Origin: Betaproteobacteria bacterium
GTDB lineage: Bacteria; Pseudomonadota; Gammaproteobacteria; Burkholderiales; SG8-41
DNA: 64,000 nucleotides
NCBI GenBank assembly: GCA_029863175.1
Contig: JAOTVX010000010.1
Span: forward strand, 25,387 to 89,386
Direction: 5' to 3'
Shown here: piece by piece, positions 61,430 to 64,000 of the stretch
How the letters are laid out: each line of letters starts with the position of its first letter
Numbering within the stretch: position 1 is the first letter of the stretch
Position numbers and translations under genes: made by a program
Notes under the pieces: model-generated
What the model saw: the letters and a program-made list of their open reading frames with translations, nothing else
Told to the model about the DNA's origin: nothing
Databases searched by the model: none

Positions 61430-61494
61430 CGAGTATTTTGACGAAATTCGCGATTGGGAAGTTTCCGGTCACCGGTCACGGGTCACCGGTCACG
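61419..61494. repeat. Heptad inverted array between CoA-transferase subunits
   Basis: Left arm GTGACGA GTGACGA (61419-61432) contains the subunit A stop; right arm GGTCACC GGTCACG GGTCACC GGTCACG (61467-61494) ends 5 nt before the subunit B ATG. Confidence 0.85.
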
Positions 61495-61499
61495 ATTTT

Positions 61500-62231
61500 A
61501 TGAATGCTTGGACACCTTTCTCCTACCTCGTGATCAACCTGGCGCGGCAGATCCGGCCCAACGAGATCGCGTTCAGCGGGGTGAATTCCACGCTGCCGAT
61601 GCTGGCCTGCCTGTTGGCGAAACGCACCTATGACTTGCATTTCACGTACATCAACGTGGCGGGCGGCGTTGAGCCCGTGCCGCGGAAAATCCCGCATTCG
61701 AGCAGCGACCCTGCTATCGTCGAGGGCTCGCCGGCCATCTTTTCTAATGAGGATTTCTACGACCTGTGCGCGCGTGGCGGCATCGATCTCGTGTTTCTGG
61801 GCTGCGCGCAGGTCGATGCCGAAGGCCGGACCAATGTCTCCGTGATAGGCCCCTGGGACCGTCCGAAGGTGCGGCTGCCCGGGGGTGGCGGCGCAGCGGT
61901 CATGATGCCGACCGCAAAGCGGGTCGCGACCTGGCGCACCGAACATTCCAGACGTACCCTTGTGGAGGATCTCGACTTCGTCACGGCATCCGGAAACCTG
62001 TCGACGTTGATCACCCCGATCGCAGTCTTTCAGCGTGAGCCGGCCCGCGGCTCACGCTTCGCGCTCGAATCGTGGAACTCGCAGGTCACTCGCGACGAAG
62101 TCATGCAGTGCACAGGCTTTGGCTTTGACGCCACCGCGGCATCACCCACGCCACCGCCCACGCCACGCGAGCGGGCCGCGCTCGCGGATCTCGACCCACG
62201 CGGGACGTTCGCCGCGGAGGTCAATACCTGA
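61500..62231 (+). CDS. CoA-transferase subunit B
   Basis: 243 residues, partner of the preceding gene. Seen: INLARQIRPNEIAFSGVNSTLPMLACLLAK, the GGIDLVFLGCAQVDAEGRTNVSVIG segment and LPGGGGAAVMMPTAKRVATW. In this family the catalytic Glu sits in subunit B. The start at 61500 directly follows a heptad array and lacks a ribosome site; a longer frame upstream runs through the array and is unlikely. Confidence 0.86.
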   Translation: MNAWTPFSYLVINLARQIRPNEIAFSGVNSTLPMLACLLAKRTYDLHFTYINVAGGVEPVPRKIPHSSSDPAIVEGSPAIFSNEDFYDLCARGGIDLVFLGCAQVDAEGRTNVSVIGPWDRPKVRLPGGGGAAVMMPTAKRVATWRTEHSRRTLVEDLDFVTASGNLSTLITPIAVFQREPARGSRFALESWNSQVTRDEVMQCTGFGFDATAASPTPPPTPRERAALADLDPRGTFAAEVNT

Positions 62232-62380
62232 GATTGGCCGGCGAAACGGTGTTTTACCGCCCCACTCTCCGCGATTGTTTTGACGTGGATCAAGGATCCC
62301 GGCAGGCGCAGTCGTAGCATTGAGGCGCCCCCGGACAAACTTCCCGGGCGCGCCATGAAGACGTCCTGGAGGAGGTGAAA

Positions 62381-63178
62381 ATGAAGATCTGGTGGCAAAG
62401 CAGCACGCCGATTCACCGGTTGCATGATTATCGTTCCACGCTCGCCGAACATCTGAACAGCGTGAAACGGCCCGAGACCGAAATCGACATCAACGGCGTC
62501 GATGACGGCTCGATGGATCTGCACTACAACGCCGTGGTAGCCGTCAACAGCTATGGCCCCGGCGGCGTTCTGAACAAGATCATCCAGGCCGCCGACCAGG
62601 GCTACGACGCGGTCGCGATCGGCTGCTTTCTTGATCCGGCCATGCAGGAGGCGCGCGAGGTGGTGCCGATCCCCGTCCTCGGTCTGGGCGAGGCTTCCAT
62701 GTTGATGGCCTGCATGTACGGCCATCGGTTTTCAGGAATCGCTTTCCACAACAAGCAGGCGCAATACTATGACCGCAAGGCGTTCGAATACGGGCTCTCC
62801 GCCCGCCACATTTCGTTCGGAAACCTCGGCATCGATTTCAATCAGGTGCAAACGGCTTTTACCAGCCCCGAAACCATGACGGGAACCTTCATAAGCGAGT
62901 CACGCCGCCTCGTCGCCCAGGGTGCGGAGGTGATTCTCGCCGCCTGCGCGACCGTCAACGCCATCATCCGCCGGGAAAAGATTCAGGAGGTCGACGGTGC
63001 GCTGGTCATGGACTGCAATGCCGTTCTCCTCAAGCTCACGGAAGCGATGGCGGAGCTCTCCCAGAGCGCCGGATTGCGCGCAAGCCAGAGGCTGCTCTAC
63101 CAGCGGCCCGACCGCCGCTCGCTGGGCGAATGGATGAAGATCTACGGTTTCAGGTCCAGCCCTCAGCTAAGACCGTGA
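62381..63178 (+). CDS. Aspartate/glutamate/hydantoin racemase family protein
   Basis: 265 residues. N-terminal KIWWQSSTPIHRLHDYRSTL and the two putative catalytic Cys regions VAIGCFLDPAMQEAREV and VILAACATVNAIIRRE fit the Asp/Glu/hydantoin racemase superfamily (arylmalonate decarboxylase relatives included). The ATG at 62381 follows GGAGG at good spacing. It probably processes a chiral acid in the CoA-transferase pathway. Confidence 0.83.
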   Translation: MKIWWQSSTPIHRLHDYRSTLAEHLNSVKRPETEIDINGVDDGSMDLHYNAVVAVNSYGPGGVLNKIIQAADQGYDAVAIGCFLDPAMQEAREVVPIPVLGLGEASMLMACMYGHRFSGIAFHNKQAQYYDRKAFEYGLSARHISFGNLGIDFNQVQTAFTSPETMTGTFISESRRLVAQGAEVILAACATVNAIIRREKIQEVDGALVMDCNAVLLKLTEAMAELSQSAGLRASQRLLYQRPDRRSLGEWMKIYGFRSSPQLRP

Positions 63179-63322
63179 GCACGTATAGTCAGGACGCAGC
63201 GCGGCTGGCAAAATAGCGTACGCGCATCTGCGCGGCTGCGCCGTTCGCCCGCGGACGCCGCTTGGGCAACGCGCCGATCGCGCGACCCTCTCGCAGTTCC
63301 ACGTTAAATAGGGGAGGCACGC

Positions 63323-64000
63323 TTGAAATCGTTTCGCACCGCTCTGTTCGCGCCCGGCAGCAAGGATCGGGTGATGGCGAAGGCCGCGGAGAGCGGCGCG
63401 GACGCCGTTATCTTCGACCTCGAGGACTCGGTGCCGGTCGCGGCCAAAGCGGAAGCGCGCGGCCTCGTGGCACAGGCCATCGACAAGGCTGCCGCAGCGC
63501 CGGCGGGGGCGCGTCCGGTCGTCACCGTGCGGACGAACGCGGTCGCCACCGGACTACTCGCGGACGACTTGGCGGCGGTGGTGCGACCCGGGCTCAACGC
63601 GGTGTTCCTGCCGAAAGCCGAGCACGTCGAGGAGCTGCAGCAGACCGCGGCGCTGCTCGACCGGCAGGAAGCTACCGCCGGAATGAAGCAAGGCGGCGTG
63701 GAAATTATCATCATGTTCGAGAGCGCGCTGGGCGTGCACCGCTGCCTCGACTTGATCAAGGCCTCGCCCCGGGTCACCGCGACCTGCTTCGGCAGCGCCC
63801 GCGACGGCGATCTGCAAACCGACTTGGGCTGCAACTGGTCGATCGAGGGCACCGAGCTGCTCTATGCCCGCTCCAAGGTACTGCTCGAGACGCGCGCGGC
63901 CGGTAATGTCATCCCGTTCGATGGTGTCTTCAGCGACCTCAGCGACGAGGAAGGCCTCGTCCGGGACTCGATACTGTCCGCGCGCCTGGGCTACGTCGGC
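63323..64000 (+). CDS. HpcH/HpaI (CitE-like) CoA ester lyase, 3' truncated by the window edge
   Basis: The frame begins KSFRTALFAPGSKDRVMAKA after a TTG start and stays open for 226 codons to the end of the window. GADAVIFDLEDSVPVAAKAEAR, FLPKAEHVEEL and the metal-binding Glu in IIIMFESALGVHRCLD match citrate lyase beta/malyl-CoA lyase-type enzymes. GGGGAGG lies 5 nt before the TTG. Expected to cleave a hydroxyacyl-CoA to acetyl- or propionyl-CoA plus an oxoacid, fitting the CoA-transferase upstream. Confidence 0.87.
   Translation, partial: MKSFRTALFAPGSKDRVMAKAAESGADAVIFDLEDSVPVAAKAEARGLVAQAIDKAAAAPAGARPVVTVRTNAVATGLLADDLAAVVRPGLNAVFLPKAEHVEELQQTAALLDRQEATAGMKQGGVEIIIMFESALGVHRCLDLIKASPRVTATCFGSARDGDLQTDLGCNWSIEGTELLYARSKVLLETRAAGNVIPFDGVFSDLSDEEGLVRDSILSARLGYVG

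Overview
The window looks like chromosome of a high-GC betaproteobacterium, probably an environmental, Burkholderiales-like lineage. The support is the block xseA-exbB-exbD-lpxK-trm112-kdsB-adk-pfp-hppA, a MutL with the DMHAAHER endonuclease motif also known from Neisseria, a Bug-type receptor and TctA/TctB transporter genes, and many CoA-linked catabolic genes. I see no tRNA, rRNA, CRISPR or prophage. The only mobile-element trace is one IS3-family orfA stump.

Layout. 0-2.4 kb: crotonase, DUF35 and thiolase, with a duplicated thiolase tail. 2.6-5.8 kb: MsrB, a sodium:solute symporter and a GNAT acetyltransferase. 5.9-9.2 kb: a TRAP transporter (dctM, dctQ, dctP) with related hairpins and a candidate operator. 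9.5-13.9 kb: HAD hydrolase, an internally deleted Bug receptor, an extradiol-type VOC protein and a DUF2339 membrane protein. 13.9-28.5 kb: core genes queG, tsaE, amiC, a nuclease, DUF3047, pntB/pntA, an HpcH aldolase, mutL, miaA, a double cNMP protein and xseA. 28.5-29.2 kb: a gene-poor, AT-rich region with DnaA-box-like sites, two long hairpins and a small ORF. 29.2-37.8 kb: exbBD, lpxK, trm112, kdsB, adk, PPi-dependent phosphofructokinase, H+-pyrophosphatase and gamma carbonic anhydrase. 37.9-43.4 kb: glpK, a small membrane protein, a TauE/SafE pair and two tandem MFS transporters. 43.5-64 kb: a catabolic region with MDR oxidoreductase, acyl-CoA ligase, PaaI thioesterase, UbiX/UbiD, two D-2-hydroxyacid dehydrogenases, an alpha/beta hydrolase, TctBA, a fumarase-superfamily lyase, an LVIVD-type protein, a two-subunit CoA-transferase split by an in-frame TGA, a racemase and a CitE-like lyase that runs off the end.

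The most unusual feature is intergenic. About twenty loci carry short-period tandem arrays, usually as two facing arms that can fold into one long hairpin. One class has a 13-bp period (TGGTGATG plus 5 nt, facing CATCACCA plus 5 nt), one a 7-bp period (GTGANNN facing NNNTCAC) and one a 9-bp period (CACAGAGA or CGCCAAG types). They sit directly on gene borders. Several supply the TGA stop of the upstream gene, some abut the next start codon, and one is apparently translated inside an N-terminal extension of MiaA. Two are preceded by perfect 11-bp snap-back palindromes over the stop codon. I regard this as the best candidate for an undescribed element family.

Several genes look eroded or rearranged: the Bug receptor lacking about 130 internal codons, the thiolase tail duplication, the split CoA-transferase subunit, the flavoprotein C-terminal relic, the IS3 stump and tctBA without an intact tctC.
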